NCBI GenBank assembly: GCA_028275265.1
Contig: JAPWUZ010000011.1
Span: forward strand, 1-22,218
Length of the DNA stretch: 22,218 bases
Direction: 5' to 3'
DNA from: Armatimonadota bacterium
Lineage (GTDB): Bacteria > Armatimonadota > HRBIN16
The notes below the pieces were generated by a model that was not told the origin of the DNA, ran no database searches, and was given only the letters and a program-made list of their open reading frames with translations. This document shows, one piece after another, positions 1 through 6,758 of this stretch. Each line of letters begins with the position of its first letter. Position 1 is the stretch's first letter. The translations under genes were made by a program, and so were the position numbers.

Positions 1-1
1 C

Positions 2-1159
2 GGCACACCCGCAGACCCCAAGGAGCATCCCAAGAGCAAGGACTTCCCGCTGTATAACAAAATCATCGCGGGGCACGGTTTCACCAAAGAGTACAACGAG
101 GACCGCTCGCATCGATACATCCTGCGCGACCACATCGACATCAAACGCGGAAAGAACCTCGCCTGTCTGAACTGCAAGTCCACACAGGTCGCTTATTACT
201 GGGGCAAGGAGTGGAAGGGTTTGGAGTTGACCAATGACGGCGACGTTGTGGCGAAGTGGCAGGAAGCCATCAACCGCATTCCCAAAGAGATGCAGGATTA
301 TGGGGCATCCTGTGCTCACTGCCATAACCCACACTCCACCCATCTGCAAATCATTAACAAGGGGCTTATCAACGCCATCGAACGGCGTGGCGTCAACCCT
401 TACTGGAAGGAGCGCAACGTCAATAGCTTCGCCAAAGCAGACAAGCAGCAGAAGGAAATCCTCGTTTGCGCCCAGTGCCATGTGGAGTATGTCTGCGGCC
501 CCGGTGCGGATAAAAAGGTGCGCTTCGAGTTCGGCTGGCGCAAGGTGCGCGACCTGCATGACTATTACATGGAGCGGCACAAATACCAGCAGGACTGGGT
601 ACACGAGATCATCAAAGAGCCGCTTATCAAGAGCCAGCATCCAGAGACGGAGACCTTCTGGGAGAGCAAGTACGAGCGGGCTGGTGCCTCCTGCGTCACC
701 TGCCACATGCCCAAAGTGAACGTCAACGGACGGTGGCTTACCTCGCACTGGCTGGTGTCGCCGTTGCGCTACATCGACAAGTACGTGAAAGGCGAGAAGC
801 TGGGGGCGTATCCGTGTGGAGCCTGTCACAACGTTTCTCCTCAAACACTGCGGGAGCAGGTGCTGCGGGTGCAGCGACACGTGAATGAGGTACAAAAGCG
901 CGTCCAGCAGGCACTGAGCGACAGCATCGATGCCATCGCCGCCGCGAAGAGCGCGAAAGAAGCAGGCAAAACCGTCGACGAGAACGCCCTGAAGGAAGCG
1001 GTGCGCCTGCACCAGCTGGCGCATGTACGCTGGGAGAACCTCGTGGTATCGGAAAACAGCATGGGATTCCACAACCCCGAAGAGGTGATGAAAGAGCTGA
1101 ACGAAGCAATGGACTACGCCCGCCAGGCGCAGATGAAAGCGACGACGGCGATGAAATAA
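2..1159 (+). CDS. nrfA: Ammonia-forming cytochrome c nitrite reductase NrfA (c552), 5'-truncated
   Basis: Periplasmic pentahaem enzyme that reduces nitrite to ammonium with six electrons (DNRA or nitrite respiration). The frame is open from the window edge, so the N-terminus and any signal peptide are missing; 385 residues are visible. All five haem motifs are present: CLNCK (visible residues 55-59, the lysine-ligated active-site haem), CAHCH (104), CAQCH (156), CVTCH (231) and CGACH (272). The third is followed by VEY, carrying the catalytic Tyr and the Ca-site Glu/Tyr. The KSQHPE stretch around residue 205 carries the catalytic His and Ca ligands of NrfA. The TTG at 221 is not a start because the active-site haem lies upstream of it. 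The C-terminal helices contain the family-typical ENSMGFHNP. The usual electron donor NrfH would lie upstream of the window and is not visible. The gene is convergent with ilvD. Identification is secure. Confidence 0.96.
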   Translation, partial: GTPADPKEHPKSKDFPLYNKIIAGHGFTKEYNEDRSHRYILRDHIDIKRGKNLACLNCKSTQVAYYWGKEWKGLELTNDGDVVAKWQEAINRIPKEMQDYGASCAHCHNPHSTHLQIINKGLINAIERRGVNPYWKERNVNSFAKADKQQKEILVCAQCHVEYVCGPGADKKVRFEFGWRKVRDLHDYYMERHKYQQDWVHEIIKEPLIKSQHPETETFWESKYERAGASCVTCHMPKVNVNGRWLTSHWLVSPLRYIDKYVKGEKLGAYPCGACHNVSPQTLREQVLRVQRHVNEVQKRVQQALSDSIDAIAAAKSAKEAGKTVDENALKEAVRLHQLAHVRWENLVVSENSMGFHNPEEVMKELNEAMDYARQAQMKATTAMK

Positions 1160-1199
1160 CCTTTCCGGCGGCGAGGCTGCTGCCGTGGCGCAAACTCCT

Positions 1200-1226
1200 C
1201 CCCGCCCGCGGGCACGTCGGGCGGGG
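1200..1226. terminator. Possible bidirectional terminator hairpin between nrfA and ilvD
   Basis: There is a perfect 9-bp inverted repeat, CCCCGCCCG (1200-1208) and CGGGCGGGG (1218-1226), around a 9-nt loop. It sits in the 110-bp gap between two convergent genes, where a terminator is expected. Neither side has a clear T-tract, so an intrinsic terminator is only inferred. I see nothing else in this gap. Confidence 0.4.
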
Positions 1227-1269
1227 ATTCAAAACATCACAAGGTTCGCCCTCCGGCGTTCAGTGGATT

Positions 1270-2955
1270 TCAGGGCAATCGCAGAACCGCCCCTGTGCTG
1301 GCGCTGGTTGCCATCGCGGCGTAACGGCGCAGCCACCCTTCGGGCACCTCGCGCTTCACGGGCTTCCAATTTTGCCGACGGCGCGCCAGCTCCTCTTCGC
1401 TCACCTTCACCTCCAGCCGACCTTCCGGGATATGGATGGAGATGATGTCGCCCGGTTGTAACAAGCCGATGGGTCCACCTTCTGCCGCCTCGGGAGAAAC
1501 ATGCCCGATGCATGCCCCGCGCGTGCCGCCAGAGAACCGCCCATCGGTGATGAGAGCTACTTTGTCGCCGAGCCCCTGCCCCATGATATAGCTGGTCGGC
1601 GCGAGCATCTCTTGCATCCCGGGTCCACCTTTGGGACCCTCGTAGCGTATCACCACTACGTCACCCGGCTTCACCCTGCCGTGCAGGATGCCCTCGCACG
1701 CCTCCTCCTGACTTTCAAAGATAACTGCCGGTCCCTCGAACACCAGCATCTTCGGGTCGACACCCGCCGTTTTTACCACTGCCCCCTCCGGCGCGAGGTT
1801 GCCGAACAGCACGGTTAACCCGCCGGTCTGGGAGTACGCCCGCTCGATGGGGCGGATGCAGTCGGGGTCTAAGATGCGCGCATCGGCGATGTTCTCGCCG
1901 AGCGTCTTGCCAGTGACGGTCAGGCACTCGGTGTGCAGAAGGCCTTCGACGCGGGTCAGCTCCTTCAGGATGGCACTGATACCCCCTGCCCGATCTACGT
2001 CCTCGATATGGTAATGGCTGCTGGGCGCGACTTTACAGATGTTCGGTGTGCGCTTGGACAGCTCGTTGATGCGCTGCAGGTCGTAATCGATACCCGCCTC
2101 ATGTGCGATAGCCAGTGTGTGCAGTAACGTATTCGTCGAGCCGCCCATCGCCATATCCAGCACAAAGGCGTTGTCGATGCTCTCGCGCGTCACGATGTCG
2201 CGCGGCTTGATGTCGCGACGGATGAGCTCCATCAGCGCAAACGCCGCCCTGCGGAACAGCTCCACCCGCGCGGGATTCAGGTTGTCCTTCGTGCCCGCCA
2301 GAATGGTGCCGTTGCCGGGCAGCGCCATGCCCAACGCCTCGCACAGACAGTTCATTGAATTGGCAGTGAACATGCCCGAACAGGAGCCGCACGTCGGGCA
2401 ACCGAAGTCCTCCAGCATCTTCAGGTCGCGCTCGCTAATCTTGCCCGACTGGTACGCCCCGACACCCTCGAAGACAGAAATCAGGTCCACTACCCTGCCG
2501 TCGGGAGTCTTCCCCGCCGCCATCGGGCCACCCGACACGAACACGGTGGGGATGTTCAGGCGCATCGCCGCCATCAGCATCCCCGGCACAATCTTGTCGC
2601 AGTTCGGGATGCAAATCATGCCGTCGAAGCAGTGTGCCCGTACCATCGTCTCCACCGAATCGGCAATGAGCTCGCGGCTGGGCAGCGAGTACTTCATGCC
2701 GAAATGCCCCATGGCGATGCCGTCGTCCACGCCGATGGTGTTGAACTCGAAGGGCACACCTCCTGCTTCGCGAATCGCCTGCTTCACGATTTCGCCCACT
2801 TTATTCAGATGCACATGCCCCGGCACAATCTCCACGAAGGAGTTGCACACGGCGATAAAGGGCTTGTCCATGTCCTCGTCGCGCACGCCAGTCGCCTTCA
2901 GCAGTGAGCGGTGTGGCGCACGCTCAAAACCCTTCTTAATCGTGTCACTGCGCAT
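1270..2955 (-). CDS. ilvD: Dihydroxy-acid dehydratase IlvD
   Basis: Cytoplasmic Fe-S dehydratase of valine, leucine and isoleucine synthesis (also pantothenate precursor supply); it converts 2,3-dihydroxy-3-methylbutanoate to 2-oxoisovalerate and the isoleucine analogue likewise. The length of 561 aa is usual for the shorter IlvD class. Candidate cluster cysteines are C37 (AVCNS), C119 (PNCDK) and C192 (CGSCSGM). FVSGGPM, GNGT and GGSTNT are also conserved family motifs. Three cysteines at this spacing and the length fit the [2Fe-2S]-type enzymes better than the longer E. coli [4Fe-4S] type (inference). An upstream in-frame ATG at 2994 exists, but the ATG at 2955 has GAGGTGA 6-7 nt before it and begins at the usual family N-terminus (MRSDTIKKG), so it was chosen. 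The gene is transcribed divergently from the Uma2 gene and alone; no other ilv gene is visible. Confidence 0.96.
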   Translation of the reverse strand: MRSDTIKKGFERAPHRSLLKATGVRDEDMDKPFIAVCNSFVEIVPGHVHLNKVGEIVKQAIREAGGVPFEFNTIGVDDGIAMGHFGMKYSLPSRELIADSVETMVRAHCFDGMICIPNCDKIVPGMLMAAMRLNIPTVFVSGGPMAAGKTPDGRVVDLISVFEGVGAYQSGKISERDLKMLEDFGCPTCGSCSGMFTANSMNCLCEALGMALPGNGTILAGTKDNLNPARVELFRRAAFALMELIRRDIKPRDIVTRESIDNAFVLDMAMGGSTNTLLHTLAIAHEAGIDYDLQRINELSKRTPNICKVAPSSHYHIEDVDRAGGISAILKELTRVEGLLHTECLTVTGKTLGENIADARILDPDCIRPIERAYSQTGGLTVLFGNLAPEGAVVKTAGVDPKMLVFEGPAVIFESQEEACEGILHGRVKPGDVVVIRYEGPKGGPGMQEMLAPTSYIMGQGLGDKVALITDGRFSGGTRGACIGHVSPEAAEGGPIGLLQPGDIISIHIPEGRLEVKVSEEELARRRQNWKPVKREVPEGWLRRYAAMATSASTGAVLRLP

Positions 2956-2989
2956 AGGGTTCACCTCGAGCCATCGTTGGAGTAAATAA

Positions 2990-3019
2990 AGCATACCACA
3001 AGCACAGGGGGGTTGTCAC
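2990..3019 (-). promoter_or_regulatory. Candidate ilvD promoter
   Basis: On the minus strand, GTGACA (3019-3014; 5 of 6 to TTGACA) lies 18 nt before TATGCT (2995-2990; 4 of 6 to TATAAT). This would start transcription near 2983, about 28 nt before the chosen ilvD ATG. It also excludes the in-frame ATG at 2994, which lies in the -10 box. This is a consensus match by eye only. Confidence 0.3.
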
Positions 3020-3027
3020 ACCCTGTG
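3003..3027. promoter_or_regulatory. Inverted repeat in the divergent ilvD/Uma2 control region, possible operator
   Basis: The half-sites CACAGGG (3003-3009) and CCCTGTG (3021-3027) are perfect inverted copies around an 11-nt centre. The repeat overlaps the proposed -35 of ilvD and lies just upstream of the TATAAT used by the Uma2 gene. That is a good position for a repressor or shared regulator site. The regulator is unknown. Confidence 0.3.
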
Positions 3028-3045
3028 CGGTCGTCGAGGAGATGG

Positions 3046-3051
3046 TATAAT
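3046..3051 (+). promoter_or_regulatory. -10 box (TATAAT) for the Uma2 gene
   Basis: There is a perfect TATAAT with no good -35 at 16-18 nt (a TTGTCA at 3013 is too far away). Transcription would begin near 3058, downstream of the in-frame ATG at 3050 that overlaps this box. The usable start is therefore the TTG at 3086. Confidence 0.45.
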
Positions 3052-3085
3052 GAGAGTGTCTCACCTGCAAAGGAGGTTGAGGACG

Positions 3086-3700
3086 TTGGCGAACGCCAGA
3101 ACGGCAACGGATATCAGGAATCTCTCCGTCGAGGAGTTTCTTCAGAGTCTGGATGAAGACACATGGGCAGAGTGGAAAAGGGGGGAGGTTATCGTATTGA
3201 GCCCGGCATCCCGCTCGCACCAGCAAATGGTGCACTTTCTGGCTGACTTACTGGATGAATGGGCGCAAGGGACCGGCGGCACCGTGCTTTTCGCGCCATT
3301 CCCTCTTAAACTTCACCTTCCGGACGGCGACATACGGGTGCGTGAACCAGACATTCTCTTCGTCAGCAAACAGAACGCCGCACAATTGCAGGAAACCTTT
3401 GCCGAAAGCCCGATCGACCTGGTGATAGAGGTGACCAGTGAGGAAAGCCGCGCTCGCGACCGGAGCGAAAAGTTCGCGGAATACGAAGCGGCGGGCATCG
3501 GTGAATACTGGATAATAGACCCGGAACGGCAGGAAGCCGAGTTTTATCAGCTTCAGCCAGACGGCCGATTCGCCCCGGCTCCGCCAGATGACAAAGGCAT
3601 TTACGAAAGCAGGCAGCTGCCCGGCTTGCGGTTGCGTTTGCATTGGCTATGGCACACATCCCGCCCTCGTCCGAGCGAGATTCGCTCATTCTGGGATTAG
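3086..3700 (+). CDS. Uma2 family (DUF820) PD-(D/E)XK nuclease-fold protein
   Basis: 204 aa. This is the Uma2/DUF820 family, proteins with a restriction-endonuclease-like fold that are abundant in cyanobacteria and Armatimonadota and whose cellular role is unsettled. Family marks are an N-terminal helix region (LSVEEFL), a WKRGEVIVLSPAS segment, the central REPDILFV (likely metal Asp), IDLVIEVTSEES (likely metal Glu), the KFAEYEAAGIGEYWIIDP block with the conserved Lys, and a C-terminal PGLRLRL. The start is TTG at 3086 because AAAGGAGG (3069-3076) stands 9 nt before it; the alternative ATG at 3050 overlaps a perfect -10 box. The gene is convergent with the pseudopilin gene only 6 bp away. No recognition partner or antitoxin gene accompanies it. 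Family assignment is firm; catalytic activity is inferred. Confidence 0.88.
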   Translation: MANARTATDIRNLSVEEFLQSLDEDTWAEWKRGEVIVLSPASRSHQQMVHFLADLLDEWAQGTGGTVLFAPFPLKLHLPDGDIRVREPDILFVSKQNAAQLQETFAESPIDLVIEVTSEESRARDRSEKFAEYEAAGIGEYWIIDPERQEAEFYQLQPDGRFAPAPPDDKGIYESRQLPGLRLRLHWLWHTSRPRPSEIRSFWD

Positions 3701-3706
3701 CAGCCG

Positions 3707-4393
3707 TTACTCCGTCCGAATATCGCGCAGCCATTTCACGTGCCCGTCCAGAAACAGCCGATTTCGTCCCCCACGATGCACGGACTTACCCCGCAACGCC
3801 GCAAGAACGGTGGTAATCGTGCGCGGAAAGTAGGGGTCGACCATCAGTTCCACCTCCGCCAGGTTCTCTGGACGACCGTAGAAGGGGCTGGGATTTGCCC
3901 GCAGGTCAGCGAGAGCCTGTTCCGGCGTCTTCCCCCAGAAGTTGTCCACCGGTGTTGGCACGTCGATGCGATCGAATCGCCACATCCAGTAGCGGGTAAA
4001 CCCGTCGGGCACGAACGCCTGCTTCACCTGCACCATCTCGCCCATCACGCTCCCTGTCACGCTGGGGCAGCTCCAAACCGCCACGTGACGCACATACGGC
4101 TCCAGCACCACTGCCGCCCAACCGCAGCGCGGGTCGGACGGTGGCCAGGTCGTCCACGGACGGTAGCCCAGCGCCTGCTTCAGGTCGCGCCGGTCGGGGA
4201 GGTGTTCATCGTAGTCCTGCAGATACATCCACAACGCCTGCCCCACCTGCCGCATGTGCTGTGTGCAAACGCTCTGGCGTGCGCTCTCCCGCGCCTGCGC
4301 GAAGACGGGCAGCAAGATTGCCGCCAGCAAGGCGACAATCGCCACTACGACCAGAACTTCTATCAAGGTGAAAGCACGAAACCAACTGCGCAT
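3707..4393 (-). CDS. Type II secretion/pilus-like prepilin with H-X9-DG C-terminus (DUF1559-like)
   Basis: 228 aa. It has a class III signal, a short basic leader (MRSWFRA) followed by FTLIEV and about 20 hydrophobic residues with the Glu at +5, then PVFAQAR...SARQ as in the H-X9-DG pseudopilin family. The C-terminus has His-(9 residues)-Asp-Gly (HRGGRNRLFLDGH), which defines that family. Such proteins are highly multiplied in Planctomycetota and Armatimonadota; the individual role (pilus, secretion or surface protein) is not known. The residue before the processing site is Ala rather than the usual Gly. The start at 4393 was chosen because it gives the short leader normal for prepilins; an upstream in-frame ATG at 4501 would put 36 unrelated residues in front. 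No Shine-Dalgarno is visible, but a perfect -10 box lies 7 nt upstream of the ATG. Confidence 0.85.
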   Translation of the reverse strand: MRSWFRAFTLIEVLVVVAIVALLAAILLPVFAQARESARQSVCTQHMRQVGQALWMYLQDYDEHLPDRRDLKQALGYRPWTTWPPSDPRCGWAAVVLEPYVRHVAVWSCPSVTGSVMGEMVQVKQAFVPDGFTRYWMWRFDRIDVPTPVDNFWGKTPEQALADLRANPSPFYGRPENLAEVELMVDPYFPRTITTVLAALRGKSVHRGGRNRLFLDGHVKWLRDIRTE

Positions 4394-4400
4394 GTTCAGG

Positions 4401-4406
4401 ATTATA
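4401..4406 (-). promoter_or_regulatory. -10 box (TATAAT) directly before the pseudopilin ATG
   Basis: Minus-strand TATAAT ends 7 nt before the ATG at 4393, so the transcript would start at or next to the start codon (leaderless). No convincing -35 is seen at 16-18 nt, and no Shine-Dalgarno precedes the gene. Confidence 0.4.
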
Positions 4407-4431
4407 CCCGACTCGTCGTCACGTTTACCCC

Positions 4432-4461
4432 TTGCATTACACCGTCGGAATGTGCCACAAT
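4432..4461 (+). promoter_or_regulatory. Weak candidate promoter for the desaturase
   Basis: TTGCAT (4432-4437) and CACAAT (4456-4461) are 18 nt apart, in the 106-bp gap between the divergent pseudopilin and desaturase genes. Both boxes are poor matches. Confidence 0.2.
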
Positions 4462-4499
4462 GAAATGCCTTCGGGCAGAAAACATCATAGGCGGAGCAC

Positions 4500-5519
4500 A
4501 TGCAAGCAAGTTCGAACGACTTGAAACCGCTTGGGGCGCAGTTGAAGCCCTATGCCAAACCCATTACGTGGCGTAGCACTTTACAGATACTGAACACCTT
4601 TCCTCCCTTCTTCCTGCTGTTTTACCTTTCCAGTCGGGCACTGGAAACACACTGGGCGCTGAGTATCCCTCTCAACCTGCTCGCGGGGCTGTTTCTGGTG
4701 CGCATCTTCATCCTGCAGCACGATGCCGGTCACGGCTCGTTCTTCCTGAAACGCGCTGCCAACACCATGCTGGGCTTCTTCGCGAGCATCCTCACGATGG
4801 TGCCCTACGCCGCTTGGCAATACACGCACGCGGTGCATCACTCCACCAGCGGTAATCTGGACAAACGCGGCACGGGCGACGTCTATACCATGACCGTGCA
4901 GGAGTATCTGCAAGCCACCCCGTGGCAGCGGTGGCGGTATCGCCTTTTTCGGCATCCGCTCACGCTGTATCTGCTGGGACCGTTTGCGCTGTTCATGATA
5001 GGCTACCGTATCCCGATGGGCATCTCGCGGCGCAAGCCCGCGCTGCTGCGAAGCATCCTTTATACCGACCTCGCCATCGCCGTGTATATCGCCGCCATCG
5101 TCGCGCTGTTTGGCTGGAAGACGCTGTGGTTCGTGTATTTGCCCATCCAGTTCGTCGCGGGAGCGGTCGGCATCTTCCTGTTTTACGTACAGCACCAGTT
5201 CGAAGACAGCTACTGGGAACGTGACCCGCGTTGGGAGTTCCTTAAAGCGGGGCTGGAGGGGGCATCCTACCTGCGCCTGCCCCGAGTGCTGCAGTGGCTG
5301 TCGGGCAACATCGGCTTCCACCATGTGCACCACCTCGCACCGCGCATCCCGAACTATCTGCTGGAGAAAGCGTATCGCGAGATACCTGCCCTGCAAAACG
5401 CCCCTACCCTCACCTTGAAGGACGCCCTGCGGGTGGCGGTGGCAGACCTGCACCTGTACGACGAGGAGCGCAAGCACCTGGTGGGTTTTCGGGATGTCGC
5501 GCCGCTGCTAAAGCAGTAA
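4500..5519 (+). CDS. Membrane fatty acid desaturase (acyl-lipid, DesA/omega-6 type family)
   Basis: 339 aa integral membrane diiron enzyme that introduces a double bond into membrane lipid acyl chains, used to adjust fluidity. The three histidine boxes are clear: HDAGH (74-78), HAVHH (110-114) and HHVHH (274-278). The hydrophobic pairs before box 1 (about 32-72) and between boxes 2 and 3 (about 150-172 and 185-225) match the four-helix plan. QHQFEDSYW (about residue 230) is typical of the acyl-lipid delta-12-like branch. Substrate position cannot be told from sequence. The start ATG has GGCGGAG only 3 nt upstream, a weak Shine-Dalgarno. The gene is divergent from the pseudopilin gene and followed after 76 bp by the FG-GAP gene on the same strand; the gap shows no obvious terminator. 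Confidence 0.9.
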   Translation: MQASSNDLKPLGAQLKPYAKPITWRSTLQILNTFPPFFLLFYLSSRALETHWALSIPLNLLAGLFLVRIFILQHDAGHGSFFLKRAANTMLGFFASILTMVPYAAWQYTHAVHHSTSGNLDKRGTGDVYTMTVQEYLQATPWQRWRYRLFRHPLTLYLLGPFALFMIGYRIPMGISRRKPALLRSILYTDLAIAVYIAAIVALFGWKTLWFVYLPIQFVAGAVGIFLFYVQHQFEDSYWERDPRWEFLKAGLEGASYLRLPRVLQWLSGNIGFHHVHHLAPRIPNYLLEKAYREIPALQNAPTLTLKDALRVAVADLHLYDEERKHLVGFRDVAPLLKQ

Positions 5520-5595
5520 CCAGCACCTCCGCAAAGGAAACCGCACGCCCGCGGCGAAACCAGAGAACGACCCGATTCGCTCGCGGAGGACAACC

Positions 5596-6714
5596 ATGAG
5601 TGTACCCACCTTTCGTTGGAAGCATCTCTCCAGCGCAAAGGGTGACCTGCCTGTGCCTCCCGGTTCCGACCAGCAGACGCTGTGTCTGGTGGGCGACATC
5701 GACTGGGACGGGCGCATGGACATTCTCATTGGCTGTCGCAATGCGCCGCCCGCACTGGTATGGTACCGGCAGGAAACCCGGGGGAAATGGGGCGTGTACC
5801 TGGTGGAAGCGGATGCCATCCCGCTGGAGGCAGGAGGCGCGCTGGCAGACATCGACGGCGATGGAGATTTAGACATCGTGGCAGGCGGAGACTACCGCCA
5901 CGACGCCGTCTACTGGTGGGAAAACCCTTACCCGCACTACGCACCCGATAAACCCTGGAAACGCCACCTTATCAAAAGCGGACTGGGAAACCAGCACCAC
6001 GACCAGATTTTCGGCGACTTCGACGGTGACGGCAAGCTTGAGCTGGTCTTCTGGAATCAGGGAGCGGGCAGGCTATTCTGGGCGCCCATACCGAAGGAAC
6101 CCCGTGCTGGAGAGTGGCAGCGATACGTTGTCTTCGAGGGTGCTGGCGAAGGTCTGGCGAAGGCGGATATTGACGGAGATGGACGTGACGAGATTCTCGC
6201 CGGCGGAAGATGGTTCGACTACGAGAAAGGCAACTGGACACACGTGCTGATAGACCCCGCCCAGAGCCACCCCAGAATTGTGGCGGCGGATTTCGACGGC
6301 GACAGGCGGGTGGAGGTCGTGATGGTACCCGGAGATGCCAACGGCAGGTTGATGCTTTACCGTTTTCAGGGTGACCCGCGTCGCTCCGAAAACTGGCACG
6401 GCGAGGACCTGCTGAAAACAGAGGTGATACACGGTCACACGCTGGAAATTGCCGATTTCAATCGCGACGCAAAGCCCGACTTATTCTGTGCGGAGATGCG
6501 CCGCTGGACCGCCGGGGACGATAACCCGCAGGCACATGCGTGGGTTCTGTTGAACAACGGCAAGGGACGGTTCACGCCGGTGGAAGTCTTGCAGGGGCAC
6601 GACTGGCACGAAGGGCACGTCGCCGACATCGACGGCGACGGCTACCCGGACCTGATATGCAAACCCTATAACTGGCAAACTCCCCGTCTCGATATCTGGC
6701 TGATGAGCAGATAA
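5596..6714 (+). CDS. FG-GAP/VCBS repeat beta-propeller protein, seven Ca-binding repeats
   Basis: 372 aa made almost entirely of FG-GAP-like repeats. Seven Asp-rich calcium loops of the form D-x-D-x-D-G-x-x-D/E occur at residues 34, 85, 141, 191, 232, 287 and 344, mostly followed by a hydrophobic strand, 41-57 residues apart. This predicts one closed seven-bladed propeller. Loops 5 (DFDGDRRVE) and 6 (DFNRDAKPD) are the most degenerate. No signal peptide or membrane segment is present, and the frame upstream holds no hydrophobic stretch, although proteins of this kind are usually exported. GCGGAGG at 5583-5589 supports the start. The heparinase-like gene follows after 44 bp, so joint action on polysaccharide is possible. 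The specific function is unknown. Confidence 0.85.
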   Translation: MSVPTFRWKHLSSAKGDLPVPPGSDQQTLCLVGDIDWDGRMDILIGCRNAPPALVWYRQETRGKWGVYLVEADAIPLEAGGALADIDGDGDLDIVAGGDYRHDAVYWWENPYPHYAPDKPWKRHLIKSGLGNQHHDQIFGDFDGDGKLELVFWNQGAGRLFWAPIPKEPRAGEWQRYVVFEGAGEGLAKADIDGDGRDEILAGGRWFDYEKGNWTHVLIDPAQSHPRIVAADFDGDRRVEVVMVPGDANGRLMLYRFQGDPRRSENWHGEDLLKTEVIHGHTLEIADFNRDAKPDLFCAEMRRWTAGDDNPQAHAWVLLNNGKGRFTPVEVLQGHDWHEGHVADIDGDGYPDLICKPYNWQTPRLDIWLMSR

Positions 6715-6758
6715 AGCGACGAGGAGGACGTAGACACCGCAGCAACAGGAGGTGAGGA

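Noticed and set aside
221..1159. Shorter nrfA starting at TTG 221
   Set aside because: The frame is open upstream and includes the essential CLNCK active-site haem motif at 164-178.
2117..2989. 290-aa plus-strand frame opposite ilvD
   Set aside because: ilvD carries all family motifs on the other strand; the composition of this frame (Ser/Met/Pro-rich) is typical of an antisense shadow.
3013..3018. TTGTCA as -35 of the Uma2 promoter
   Set aside because: It is 27 nt from the TATAAT, too far for a sigma-70-type promoter.
3086..3700. Toxin-antitoxin or restriction system around the Uma2 gene
   Set aside because: No partner antitoxin, methylase or specificity gene is adjacent; the neighbours are ilvD and a pseudopilin.
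3740..4576. 278-aa plus-strand frame opposite the pseudopilin
   Set aside because: The minus strand encodes a clear prepilin with H-X9-DG; the plus frame is His/Pro/Arg-rich noise and overlaps the desaturase start.
4581..5477. 298-aa minus-strand frame opposite the desaturase
   Set aside because: It is antisense to a gene with three histidine boxes and has no motif of its own.
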